From: Eumeta japonica
Taxonomy: Eukaryota; Arthropoda; Insecta; Lepidoptera; Psychidae
DNA: 64,000 nucleotides
Direction: 5' to 3'
NCBI GenBank assembly: GCA_005406025.1
Contig: BGZK01000879.1
Coordinates: 62,001 to 126,000 of the forward strand
The notes under the pieces: model-generated
Told to the model about the DNA's origin: nothing
Database searches by the model: none
Seen by the model: only the letters and a program-made list of their open reading frames with translations
Shown: positions 43,136 through 53,690 of the stretch, piece by piece
Layout of the letters: every line of letters starts with the position of its first letter
Numbering within the stretch: position 1 is the stretch's first letter
Translations under genes and position numbers: made by a program

Positions 43136-44766
43136 ATGGCCAGCGCCGCCCCCGGACCCTCCGCGTCCGCGGGACTCCCGAAAACAGCGAAGTCGCTGCC
43201 CCTAGGCGACCTCAAAATCTTATTCTTCCAATTCCTGGAACAACAGGGATATGCCGTCCCGGCGGAAGTAGATAATATCATAAAAGCGGTAACCCCAAAC
43301 GCGAACCGCGACAGCTCTCCCAGCCCGTCTGTGTGCAGCAGCGGGAAACGCTCATCGAGCGCCATCTCGTCGGACGAACAGACCGACGACACAGTAAAAG
43401 GCTCAAACGGGGAGTCAGACTCCTCATTTAAAATAGTAAAACGTAAGCACAAAAAGCCGCTCGCCGGCAAAGAATCAATAGTAATAGCGACTCTAACGAG
43501 TCCGCTATGGAAGTCGAAACCTCACGCGCAAATCACCGCGACGCGGGCAATAATAACGCAACAAAAACGACGGCCGCCGCTCCGAAGCAAGCGACAGATG
43601 CACCCAAACCAATCGCGGTGAACGGCGCAAAACCTACACCACCACCCAAGGTCAAACCTCCCCGCCGATCTGTCTCAGAGACAAATCGAAATGGAACACA
43701 GTTTCCTCCGAGTGCACTAGGATGCATATTAATTACTCAAGAGCCCAAAACACCAGTCAGGGCATTAAAATTATCACTAATACTATTGAGGATTTCAGAA
43801 AACTAAATAGTTATCTGATAAAAAGTAACATCCCATTCCACACTTTTGCGCTCGAAGAAGAGCGAAAAATAAAAGCGGTCATCAAGGGAGTTCCCATCGA
43901 AATCGAAACCGAGGCCGTTAAGGAGGACCTCGAGAGACAGGGGTACCCGGTCACTGCGGTGCACAGAATGCACCGCAGAGACGGTACCGCGCTAGGCCTG
44001 GTCTTGGCAATCCTAGAGAGGTGCGACCAAGCCAGGGACATATTCAAAAACCTTTATAACGTTTGCGGACTATCCGGGATTAAAGCAGAGGCTCCCTACA
44101 AAAGAGGAATGCCCGGGCAATGTCACAGATGCCAGCTGTACGGTCACGCAGCGGCCAACTGTTACGCTCAACCGCGATGCGTCAAGTGTTTAGTACCACA
44201 CTGGACTAGAGACTGCGATCGCAACAAAGAATCGGGAGGCGAGCCCTCCTGCTGTAACTGCGGCCAAAACCACACGGCCAACTACGGAGGGTGCCCGGTC
44301 GCGCCTAAGCCCAAAGTAGTTAATAATAAAAATAGAAATATAAACCAACAGAACAGACATAATACAGCAAATAAAGTCGACTTAAATCAGTTCCCCCTAG
44401 GGAAGACAAACCGTCCGCCAACACGGGCGAACGCTAATCCCCCCATTAGAGCAGTCGGCGCCGAAAGCTTTCGCCCTGCCCCCCCCCGCGGTCAACCAAT
44501 GGAAGACGCCGCTTCCATGGACGAAACCGCGAACAACAAAAGAGACAAACACCAGGGAGTCTCCGCCACTAACATCGCGCCGCGCGGGAACCGCGGCGTC
44601 CGCACTCGGAGAGGACATTACCACAATAATGTCCATCCTCCAGGTGGTCAGGAGCGCCGAGGTTTCCGACCTAGCAGCCAAATTTAGGAAGGCGAAGCAC
44701 GGGGTTGATCGCCTTAGGATCATCCTGGACAACCAGGAGTTAATTAGCAGATTAGAAAATATATAA
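43136..44766 (+). pseudogene. ORF1 (Gag-like) of element B
   Basis: The start is the ATG at 43,136 (MASAAPGPSASAG). The protein runs through three frames: 43,136 to about 43,500, then to about 43,665, then to about 44,600, with the C-terminus (LAAKFRKAKHGVDRL) in the second of these frames, ending at TAA 44,764-44,766. The middle frame carries SKWNTVSSECTRMHI, then FHTFALEEERKIKAVIKGVP (PRE_C2HC), then zinc knuckles CHRCQLYGHAAANC, CVKCLVPHWTRDC and CCNCGQNHTANYGGC. It is of the same architecture as element A's ORF1 but clearly a different family. The stop overlaps the ORF2 ATG as TAATG. The role is RNA chaperone and RNP formation, inferred from the family. Confidence 0.88.
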
Positions 44767-44768
44767 TG
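44764..44768 (+). promoter_or_regulatory. TAATG stop-start overlap of ORF1 and ORF2
   Basis: The ORF1 stop TAA (44,764-44,766) and ORF2 ATG (44,766-44,768) share one base. UAAUG-dependent termination-reinitiation is established for the silkworm non-LTR element SART1, and the same mechanism is inferred here. Element A ends TTTAATAACC at the matching place and has no such start. Confidence 0.75.
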
Positions 44769-47582
44769 GTTGCGCCCGGGCGCTCTCAATTAAACTCAGT
44801 TGGACGCCAAAAACCAAAAAATATATCCTTATTATCATTTAACGCAAACGGTTTAGTTAGTAGCATAGACGAGTTAGATAAATGTGCGCGAGAGTACAAA
44901 GTAGACATAATTATGGTGCAGGAAACTCACCTAAAACCACGCTTATCAAACGCCTGCAAAATAAGTAATTTCGTTCAACTACGGACAGACAGACAAGGCG
45001 CTCCAAAAGGCGGAACCGCGTTATATTATAATCGGTCACTATACTGCTGTCCGATTGACACGCCACCGTTAGTTAATATAGAAGCCACCGCGTGTAGGCT
45101 CAGTATGACGGGTCATGGTATTCTGATATTAGTCTCAGTCTACCTACCACCTAAGAAAAAATTGCTCCGGAGCGATCTAGAAGCACTCTTCGCCCTAGGG
45201 GATGCCGTCATTCTCTTTGGCGACTTCAACAGTAAAAGTACAAACTGGAATTGTAATTATACCAATAGTAACGGTAGAAAAATGGAAGCTCTCGCGGAGG
45301 ATATCCATTTCAATATCATCCCCACTTTCACCAACCACTATCACAATAACGACAACTATAGGCCGGATATCTAGATATCGCCCTCATGAAAGGGGTAGCT
45401 CTGAAACTGAGCTGCATTGAGACCCTCAGTGTCTCAATTCGGATCACCGACCTGTGCTCATGAGGTTAGGCTCTCTCGCCGGGAACTGTCCTCCACCAAA
45501 GAAAACCATAACTAGTTGGCAGAAGGTGTCGGCCGCGCTTGAGGAAACCGACACCCCGATCTTAAACAATATACCAAATGACATCGTTTCTACAGACGAC
45601 ATTGACTACGCAATAGGTGCCCTTACCAACCACATCACGACAGTGGTCGAAAACAGCACAAGGGTAGTTCCAGCGAAATCTGATCGCAAAGAGCTGCCTA
45701 GTGATGTTAGCGAATTGATAAGGGCAAAAAACGCTGTGTTGCGCCGAGCAAGTAAATACCCCACCTGCGAAAATAGGTCCCATGCGCGTGCTCTCCAACG
45801 CGAGGTCAAAGCCCGCATGAAGGAAGTTAGGAACGAAAATTGGAGCGACCTTATGTCAGAAATCTCGCCCAGCCATCGAGCCTATTGGGGATTAGCAAAA
45901 GCTCTGAAAACGGAAGGAGCTGTCCCCACCCCCGCTCTGAAAAAACCTGATAAGTCTATAGCGTTCGACGACCGGGAAAAAGCTGAGTGTTTAGCTGACA
46001 GCATTGAACAACAATGCACAGAAAACCCCCCTTACGACACAGAACATGTTAGGAGGGTGGAAGAGGAGGTTCGTCAAAGAGTCTCCCTCCCACCCAAAGA
46101 CGATCTGGATCCGATCTCACAAGATGAAATAAGTAAACACATTAAAGCACTCAAAATTAGAAAAGCCCCTGGCAGGGACACCATCAGCAGTAAAGCACTC
46201 AAATGCTTTTCTGCGCCACTTGAAGCTCTATTGGTCGCGATTTTTAATGCGTGCATTCGAAATTGTTACTTTCCTGCAGCGTGGAAGGAAGCTGTAGTTA
46301 TAGGTATTCCTAAACCGGGAAACCACGTGACCTCCCCGCCAGCTACAGACCTATAAGTCTTTTGAGCGTGCTAGGAAATTATTTGAAAAACGCTCAAAAC
46401 TCGTTTAAGCGATCACCTCATAGGAAAAGGCCTTATAATCAATGAACAATTTGGTTTTAGACCCAATCACTCTTGCCCACAACAAGCCCTCCGATTAATA
46501 GAGTATATCTCGGATGGTTTTAAAGTCAAAAGAAAGACAGTGGCGGTCTTCTTTGACGTAGCTAAGGCCTTTGATAGGGTTTGGCACGCAGGTCTTATAT
46601 ATAAGCTCTACAAGCTAGAGCTCCCAGATCGTCTCGTCATTATAATCCACCACTACATTAGCAATCGCCACTTCTCCTTCCGACTCGACAATACTTACTC
46701 GTCAATGAGACCCATCAGAGCTGGAGTACCTCAAGGCTCCACGCTCTCTCCACTACTGTACTCCGCGTACGTAAATGATATTCCGCGACCGTCGACAGGC
46801 GTCCAACTCGCGCTTTTCGCAGACGATACTGCACTCTACTTGCGTTCGAATTGCATAAGAAATATTCTCCCGAGACTACAGAGGGCCATTGATGAGCTGA
46901 CGCAATGGCTCCGACTCTGGAGAATAGACGTTAACCGGAAAATCAGCATCCATATACTTTGATTATAGTCCAAAAGTTACAGTTTCCAGTACCAATAGAT
47001 ACCCCCCATCTACGCATGTTAAACCAACCAATTCCGTGGCAACACAACTATAAATATTTAGGCATCACGATCGATAAGCATCTCCATTTTAGAGATCATA
47101 TCGCTCGCGTTAGGAAACTAGCATTATTCTACCTATCTCGTCTAAACGGTATGATAGGTCGTAAAAGCAAAATGTCGTTACGCAACAAGCGTACGATATA
47201 CACGATGTGCATCAGGCCGGTCATGACATACGCGAGTCCAGTTTTTGCTCATGCACGACCTGATTTACTATATGATCTGCAAATAGTGCAGAACAACTTT
47301 TGTAGAAGAGCAGCTGACGCACCATGGTACGTCAAAAACTCAGTACTCCACCGGGATCTAGAGCTCCCAACCATTTCCAAATTTATGAAGGACGCATCAG
47401 AGCGTTTCTTCGATATAGCGAATAGCCATCCAAATCCGTTGTTAGTCTCGGCCGTATCTTACGAGCCACCTCCTCCGCAACATTTCTGTAGAAGACCACG
47501 GAACGTACTGATAGATCCACCCGACGAACTCACCGCCGAGGTGGAAAAACTTATAGAAGTTAATAAGATGGCCATAGAGTAA
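44766..47582 (+). pseudogene. ORF2 (APE endonuclease plus reverse transcriptase) of element B
   Basis: The endonuclease domain spans 44,766 to about 45,450, with SFNANGL near the start, IMVQETHL, FGDFNSKSTNW and SDHRPV. These are the Mg-binding and catalytic boxes of an apurinic-type endonuclease. The RT follows with KIRKAPGRDTISSKALK, FFDVAKAFDRVWH (motif A), RAGVPQGSTLSPLLYSAYVN (motif B) and ALFADDTALY (motif C). The C-terminus includes CRRAADAPWYVKNSVLHRDL and ends at TAA 47,580. Frame breaks lie near 45,371, 45,425, 46,340, 46,380, 46,390 and 46,940. The protein nicks target DNA and primes reverse transcription of the element RNA. About 930 residues when read through, a normal size. It could also have served element A. 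Confidence 0.9.
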
Positions 47583-47942
47583 AAGTAGGGTTCCCCCCAC
47601 ACCCATCACGACCTGAAGGTCATTAACCGGTGCGCTCCCCGCGCCTCCCGGTGTCACCCTTGAAGTTTTCAGTCCGTACTGCAAACTTCACGTGACCTCC
47701 TATGCCGAGGTGCCTAACCAAAGGCACCCATAGGGCAGTCACGCGCCGACGGCATCCCTATGCCGATACGGCCGCCTATCAGACGAAGGCGTTAAAGCCC
47801 CTGGCTAACGACATCGCAGCCATGAGTTGTTTCGGAGGTTTTTTAGTCTGTGAGAGTCGGACACACCTGTGCCCGGGCGCATGGACGGCCCATAATGGGT
47901 TTTCCCTCCTTCCCATCTCTCGCAAGGGAAAACTATAAAAAA
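47583..47942 (+). other. 3' UTR and A-rich tail of element B
   Basis: GC-rich, then GGAGGTTTTTTAGTCTGTGA with a small hairpin, CCCGGGCGC, and an end of ACTATAAAAAA. It carries the recognition features expected for target-primed reverse transcription. Confidence 0.7.
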
Positions 47943-47952
47943 GGCATTAAGG
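47943..47952. other. Third target-site copy GGCATTAAGG
   Basis: It marks the right junction of element B, after which the BEL/Pao LTR resumes with CAGTCTAATCG. Confidence 0.9.
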
Positions 47953-48058
47953 CAGTCTAATCGAGACAGCCATCAGAGAGAGCTCGAATAGTGGTGTGGG
48001 AAATAAAGTGAAATCGGTGTTTTACTAAAAGACCAGCCTAGAGTCGGCATCCCCGACA
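47953..48058 (+). repeat. BEL/Pao 5' LTR, second part
   Basis: Matches 52,565-52,673. There are three one-base indels in the AGAGAG-AGCTC-GAA stretch and one T/G difference (near 48,014). It ends CCCCGACA. Confidence 0.92.
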
Positions 48059-48059
48059 T

Positions 48060-48080
48060 TGGTCATCATCGAGCCGGATC
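48060..48080 (+). other. Primer binding site of the BEL/Pao element
   Basis: One base after the LTR, TGGTCATCATCGAGCCGGAT begins with TGG, the complement of a tRNA CCA end. The TCGAGCCGGAT part resembles the complement of a tRNA-Tyr 3' end. The tRNA identity is a guess. Confidence 0.6.
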
Positions 48081-48156
48081 AGTGAAATGGTGAAAGACCG
48101 ACAATAGTGAAAGTACGAACGTTGTGAAAGTGAAAATTCCTACGCCGTAAAATAGA

Positions 48157-48229
48157 TACACGGCCACAATACCGTGTCGCGATCGCGGTTAAATATCAAA
48201 GTAGTACATACACGGCCACAATACCGTGT
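48157..48229 (+). repeat. Duplicated hairpin in the BEL/Pao leader
   Basis: TACACGGCCACAATACCGTG occurs at 48,157 and 48,209, 52 bp apart. Each copy can fold (ACACGG with CCGTGT) and is followed by a CGATCG palindrome. It lies between the primer site and gag, where packaging and dimerisation signals of LTR elements usually are. Confidence 0.7.
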
Positions 48230-48402
48230 TACGATCGCGTTAGTTCGATACCATAAAATTATCGTTTGCATAGTAAATAAAGTTTTTGGCAAAGTGCAGG
48301 ACGGTGTTTCACGAAATTGCCCCCGAATTAAAATTCGGCTATATCGATCGCAGTTCAGTGAAATATAAGCGCGCACCGCAAAACTAAAAGTGAGAAACCA
48401 CT

Positions 48403-49852
48403 ATGCCAACCACAAGATCGAACCACGGCCGTAAAGGAGATACCTCTGCCGCGCGGGTCCAGCCGATAGCCATCGACGCGCCACCAGTGATGGAATCACC
48501 CGAGTCACCAAGCGAAACAACCATCGCGGCGCCCACTACAGTACCCGCCACTGACGTCACGCAAAGACCACTATCGACACATGGCGCACGCTCGATTAAC
48601 TCAAGACGAACAATACGACAAATCACTATAGCTCAAGCAAAGGAGCGACTAGCGAGAGCCGAGGCCGAATTAGCACGCGCATCACTAGAGAATAGAGGCG
48701 GAATCGGCATTATCGGAAGACGACGCCGCATCACAAATAGATAAAGCAGCCATGGTAAAGAGTGGGCTGAAAGTCAACACCCGAGGAATATGAAGCATTA
48801 CCGCCGATCACAGCGCCACCTGCGCCGGCCGCGCATACACAAAACAATAATATCGATGTGACAGCGCTGGCGGCGCCATTGCTCAAGTAAGCCGCACATC
48901 AGCACCGCCCAAATATGTACAGGAACTACCGTTGTTTGATGGAACAAGCGGCGAATGGCTGAATTTTAAGGCGACGTTCAGAGACACAAAACAATTTTTC
49001 TCGAATACTGAAAATCTAATACGCCTACGCCGAAGTCTAAAGGGATGGCCAAGGAGGCAGTTAATTGCTTATTCTACGGCGAAACAAATCCCGAAGAGGT
49101 GATGCGCACTCTGGAAGCCAGATTCGGCCGCCCCGACGCACTCGTAATCGCCGAAATCGAAAAACTACGAGCATTACCGAAACTCACCGACAGCGCCCGC
49201 GATACGTGCATCGCCGCCACGAAAGTAAACAACATAGTGGCAACGATGAAAGCGCTGAATAAAGAAAACTACCTAAATAACCCGACCGCGATAAGAATAG
49301 TATTAGAAAAGCTAACGCCATCGCTACTATACAGATGGTACGATTACATCGCGACGCAGAAGGAGGATTCAGCCGAACTACCACACATGGCTGAATTTTT
49401 GAACCGAGAGGCCAAACGATGCGGCCGATACGCCGCGCCGGAAGACCTACACGCCCGCCTAAGTGGAACCAGTGAAACGAAAACCCGACGAATACAACGA
49501 GCACACGTGACACACCACCGAGAGACAACTAGCACAGCATACAAGGCCAGATCATGTCTGATATGTAATGGTGACCACCCCATGAGCGCGTGTGCTACGT
49601 TTAAAAGCAACAATAGAAGAACGATGGGAATATTGCAAGAAACGGAACGCGTGCTTCAGGTGCCTCATGAAAGACAATTTCGCCATCGCTGTCCCACGAA
49701 GCCCTGCGGCGTCGATAGCTGCCGGGGACACACCATCGAATGCTGCACAACAGCGAGCGACCGCCCACGAGTCGGAGCGGCTCATCGACACAAGAATCGA
49801 GCTGCCAAGCGGTCGTGACGTCAGCACGTCCCTCAAACCAGGGCGCACCTAA
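48403..49852 (+). pseudogene. Gag of the BEL/Pao element (broken)
   Basis: The ATG at 48,403 starts MPTTRSNHGRKGDTSAARVQ, which reads to 48,744 and includes the coiled-coil-like AKERLARAEAELARASLENR. After breaks the body resumes near 49,045 with VNCLFYGETNPEEVMRTLEA, a segment shared by BEL/Pao Gag proteins, and continues past HMAEFLNREAKRC. A C-terminal knuckle region is split over two frames (ARSCLICNGDHPMSACATF, then ACFRCLMKDNF). Several frameshifts and stops, including at 48,745-49,040, make it non-functional as written. Gag would form the particle. Confidence 0.85.
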
Positions 49853-52207
49853 AAATTGTTCCGATACGCCTAACAGGCCCAAAGGCGAATATAGACACTT
49901 ACGCACTACTAGATGAGGGTTCAACAATCACACTCATCGACGCAGCCGTCGCCGAAGCCGTAGGGGTGGCTGGAACGCCGGAGCCCTTTCACATAGAAGG
50001 TGTCGCCGGCACCGCCGTAGACGCGAGCGCATCGCAACGCGTCACACTAGAGATACGAGGCCGCCACCATAAGAAAACGCACCAGATTACAGCACACACT
50101 ATGGACCGTCTAAATCTTTTTACGCAAACGGTCGATCGAGATGAGATTGTCGCGCATAAACACCTGCGAGACATCGCCAACGACTTGTGCTACGAACACG
50201 CGCATCCGACAGTACTCATTGGCCAGGACAACTGGCCGCTTATAATAACGAGGGCAGTCCGTGGCGGTCGAAAATCGGAACCGGCTGCGTCCTACACTGA
50301 ACTCGGTTGGGTACTTCATGGTGGCGGAGTTGTACAAGCGCATCAAGTGCACTGCGCGAGGTGGACTCCAAAACAACAAGAAGCGGCACAAATCGAAGTT
50401 CTATTAAAACAATACTTTGACCTAGACAGCCTAGGAATCGAACCTAAGCGCCCCGCCAGCGACCCGACCAACGCGCACTAGACATACTGCGCGCCAGAAC
50501 GAGACAGAATGATGAAGGGCGCTACGAGACGGGGCTGCTATGGCGCAGCAATGAGGTGCGACTACCGAATAATTATGAAGCAGCACTCTCTCGCTTAATC
50601 AAACTGGAAAAACGCCTAGATCAAAACGAAGCTTTGAAAAAGGCCTACGAAGCACAGATGGCGCATACAATAGAAAGTGGCTATGCCGAGGTCGCCGCCG
50701 ACCCGCCGCGTGAAGGTAGAACATGGTACCTACCCATTTCGCTGTAGTCAACCCGGCGAAACCGAAACCACGCATAGTGCACGATGCGGCGGCGCGGGCT
50801 CGAGGCACAAGCTTAAATGAAAACTTACTCACCGGCCCAGATCTACTGCAGTCGCTTCCAGCCGTGCTTATGAAGTTCCGACAACATCGAGTGGCTGTAG
50901 CGGCGGACATCAAAGAAATGTTCCTACAGATTGAGATCGCAGAAGAAGACCGCGACGCACTAAGATTTCTATGGCGAAGCGACCGGCGGGAGGGACAGCC
51001 CACCGAGTACCGCATGACGCGCGTCATCTTCGGTGCAGCATCATCTCCCTGCACGGCGATCTACGTAAAAAATGCAAACGCAGAAAAACATCGAGAAAGT
51101 TTCCCCGCAGCCGCCACAGGAATAGTAGAAAACCACTACATGGATGACTACCTACAGAGCTTCCCCACGACGGAGGAAGCGATCAAAATAGCTCGCGAAG
51201 TGGCTTTGGTTCATAGCCGTGCTCACTTCAACCTGCAAAAATGGCGGTCGAACGATGAGCCCACGCTGAACGCACTAACATCCGAACCGCGACAAGTGGA
51301 CAAGAAGCTGAACTGCGGAACGAATGAAGAAAAGGTGCTCGGTCTTATCTGGCGACCCAAATCAGACACGCTGGCGTTCGACTTAGACCTAAAGCACATT
51401 CCAAAAGAAATAATGTTAGGCCAGAAAAGACCGACCAAACGAGAGATCCTGAGAACAGCTATGAGTGTTTTCGATCCATTAGGCCTAGCCGCGCCACTCA
51501 CTATCGCTGCGAAGAGAATACTACAAGCTACTTGGAAGCTGGGCACCGATTGGGACGAAGAGGTACCGGACGACGTCTACAAAGATGGAATACCTGGCTA
51601 GAGCACCTGCAGGCCTGAAGAAACTAGACATTCCACGGTGCTACCCGGGCTGTACACACCAGTGAAAGGGGAGCTGCATACGTTCGTGGATGCCAGCGAA
51701 CACACATATGCTGCCTCTACATATTGGCGTACAACAGCGGCTGACGGTTCCATCAACGTATCACTAGTGATGGCAAAGGCACGAGTCGCACCGCTGAAGA
51801 TAACCTCTGTTCCACGACTTGAGCTCCAAGCAGCCGTCATCGGAGTGCGACTAGCACGCTGCACCGAGGAGGGCCACGACGTCAAACCCGACCAGCGAGT
51901 GTTCTGGACCGACTCGAGAACAGTCCTTACATGGATCAAAACGGGGGCACGAGCGTATAAGCCGTTCGTGGCTCACCGGCTCGCCGAGATCGAAGAAGAA
52001 ACGAAGACAACGGAATGGCGCTGGGTGCCTACAGCACATAATGTGGCCGATGATGCGACTCGCGAACCGCCGGCCGACTTCGATCAAGCGCACAGGTGGT
52101 TCCGCGGTGCAAAGCGAGACGTGGCCTTAGAGAAGGGACGCATGCGATATCGCGCAGAAGAACACAGAAAACTGACAAAGATGATCCAAACTGGCGTCAG
52201 ACTTTGA
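49853..52207 (+). pseudogene. Pol of the BEL/Pao element: protease, RT and RNase H, no integrase
   Basis: The protease is marked by YALLDEGSTITLIDA (about 49,900) with the catalytic Asp. The RT (about 50,480-51,600) has THFAVVNPAKPKPRIVHDAA, VAADIKEMFLQIEI (motif A), RVIFGAASSPCTA (motif B) and YMDDYLQS (motif C, 51,137). RNase H (51,601-52,207) has FVDASEHTYAA, PRLELQAA, WTDSRTVLTW and NVADDATRE. Frame breaks lie near 50,480, 50,735 and 51,592. The text stays BEL/Pao-like up to HRWFRG (52,110), then departs and runs into the purine tract within 230 bp. The zinc-binding and DDE integrase (usually over 1 kb) is therefore deleted. Confidence 0.88.
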
Positions 52208-52321
52208 AGAAAGTAAAGAAAATCGATAAAACGATACACACATCGCAACAAGTACTGGTATCCTACGACGTCCGACGAAGAAGTTGGTCGTGCTTCCGAA
52301 ATAAAGGATTGCGAGAATCGC

Positions 52322-52334
52322 AACGGCGGGAGGA
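52322..52334 (+). other. Polypurine tract of the BEL/Pao element
   Basis: AACGGCGGGAGGA directly precedes the 3' LTR, where plus-strand synthesis is primed. Confidence 0.65.
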
Positions 52335-52673
52335 TGTGCACGACAGAATAAATAATATGGATACAATATAATATTAGTACAATAAACTATGTAATTAACA
52401 TATAAGAATAACAGCATTGTAAAATAGAATAATTATAATATGATAAATAAAGTCGCATAACCCCTACTCCACTACCGGACGCCCGCCCCTTTTAGCGCAT
52501 CTGTCACGCCGGCCGAGCGCCCTCTGTCGCATGTATATAAACAAGCGCTCGACCGGCATTAAGGCAGTCTAATCGAGACAGCCATCAAGAGAGGAGCTCC
52601 GAATAGTGGTGTGGGAAATAAAGTGAAAGCGGTGTTTTACTAAAAGACCAGCCTAGAGTCGGCATCCCCGACA
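52335..52673 (+). repeat. BEL/Pao 3' LTR (intact)
   Basis: 339 bp, TGTGCACG to CCCCGACA. It shows the undisturbed order TATATAAA, GGCATTAAGG, CAGTC, and so serves as the empty-site reference for the two insertions in the 5' LTR. Confidence 0.93.
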
Positions 52674-52678
52674 GTGTC
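52674..52678. other. Target-site duplication GTGTC (right)
   Basis: Second copy of the 5-bp duplication at 39,678-39,682. Confidence 0.9.
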
Positions 52679-53690
52679 TACATTCACAAAAGAGGACAAA
52701 ACAGTCTGCCGCAACTTTAAGGGTATCATCATTCTATCGGCTGCATATAAAGTTTTTTCGGGGGTACTTTATAATGAGACTAAAGAATACGTCGAAAAAA
52801 TCTTAGGAAATATCAGTGTTGTTTTAAAATAAATCTTTCTACTGTAGAGCAAATCTACCTCATAGAAGAGACGCTAGAAAAGGCTTACGAATGTAGTATC
52901 AATTTACACCATATTTTTATCGATTATAAACAGGTTTTTGACAATGTCAATCACAACCGCATGTTCTGGAGTATGTTGATATTGGAGGTACCGAGATAAT
53001 TGTACACCTTGTGAATACGAGGATGCGAGATTCCAAGTTCATAATGGCCATACACAATGAACGGTCTAAGCCGTTGCCAATAGAGTCCGGGTGCAGTCAG
53101 GATGATACCTTGTCAACAATCATCTTCTACCTAATACTAAAGGCCTTTTCACTCAATCTTAAGGGACTCATCGACTACAATTACACCTCAGCTGGCCGCC
53201 TATGCCGATGATATTGTAATAAAAAGTTGGTCCAAACAGTGTATGATTAGTAACGGAGCTACTCTGGAAGCTGTATCGGGACAGTTTATATTACAGGCGA
53301 ATGCTTCTAAGGAAAAATATCTTGCCAGCACTCGTGTTCCTGCGCTAGCTCAGGTTGCCATTCTAGTAGGTAATAGGATTAGTGTGAAAGAATCCAAATA
53401 CTTAATCACGAATTTTAACTCTCAGAATGTGACAGAGATCAAGACTCGTATCACCGCTGCAAATTAATCTTTGAAGCATGCAAGGCCATCCTCAACAAAA
53501 AGTTCGTAAAGAACAAGTTTAAATGCAAGATGCACAAAAATATTATCTGGCCGGTCGCGCAAAGCCTAGACACTGAGGCAAAAAGACGAACTTAAATTGG
53601 CATTATTCGAAAGGGAAGTACTAAGAAAAATTTTCGGACCAAGGCGAAAGGACAACGGCACGTATCATGCAAGGATGAATTACACACAAA
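52679..53690 (+). pseudogene. RTE/Proto-like non-LTR element, right half (RT core and C-terminus)
   Basis: It continues the RT from 39,677: FTKEDKTVCRNFKGIIILSA (box with the 'NY-GI-LLS' form), then LHHIFIDYKQVFDNVNHNRM (motif A), SGCSQDDTLSTIIFYLIL (motif B, changed from the usual QGD) and YADDIVIKSW (motif C). The end near 53,600-53,660 reads FEREVLRKIFGPRRKDNG, the characteristic C-terminal motif of this family. Several frameshifts and stops are present. The element is much older than the BEL/Pao insert it carries. Confidence 0.8.

Larger units (their letters stand above)
42297..47942 (+). mobile_element. Non-LTR element B: Jockey-clade with ORF1 and ORF2
   Basis: The element is 5,646 bp and appears full-length, with an initiator at its very 5' end, an 839-bp 5' UTR, ORF1 (43,136-44,766), ORF2 (44,766-47,582) and a 360-bp 3' UTR ending AACTATAAAAAA. 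It is flanked by GGCATTAAGG at 42,287 and 47,943. The 3' UTR has the GGAGGTTTTTTAGT and CCCGGGCGC motifs also found, in variant form, in element A. At least three frameshifts in ORF1 and about six in ORF2 break the reading frames, mostly in homopolymers. Confidence 0.88.
39683..52673 (+). mobile_element. BEL/Pao LTR retrotransposon, young, integrase-less, carrying two nested non-LTR elements
   Basis: The 5' LTR is 39,683-39,912 plus 47,953-48,058 (336 bp) and the 3' LTR is 52,335-52,673 (339 bp). They differ by two substitutions and three one-base indels by eye, so the insertion is recent. The LTRs begin TGTGCACG and end CCCCGACA. A primer site, gag and a pol with protease, RT and RNase H follow, then a purine-rich tract. 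Integrase is absent. Without the 8,040 bp inside the 5' LTR (both inserts and two of the three GGCATTAAGG copies), the element is about 4.95 kb, against 6-8 kb usual for the superfamily. It needed integrase in trans to move. Confidence 0.9.

Noticed and set aside
39913..47942. A single novel element with two ORF1 genes and one ORF2
   Set aside because: A third copy of the target sequence GGCATTAAGG lies between the two ORF1 units, preceded by an A-rich tail and followed by an initiator. Two tandem insertions explain this better.
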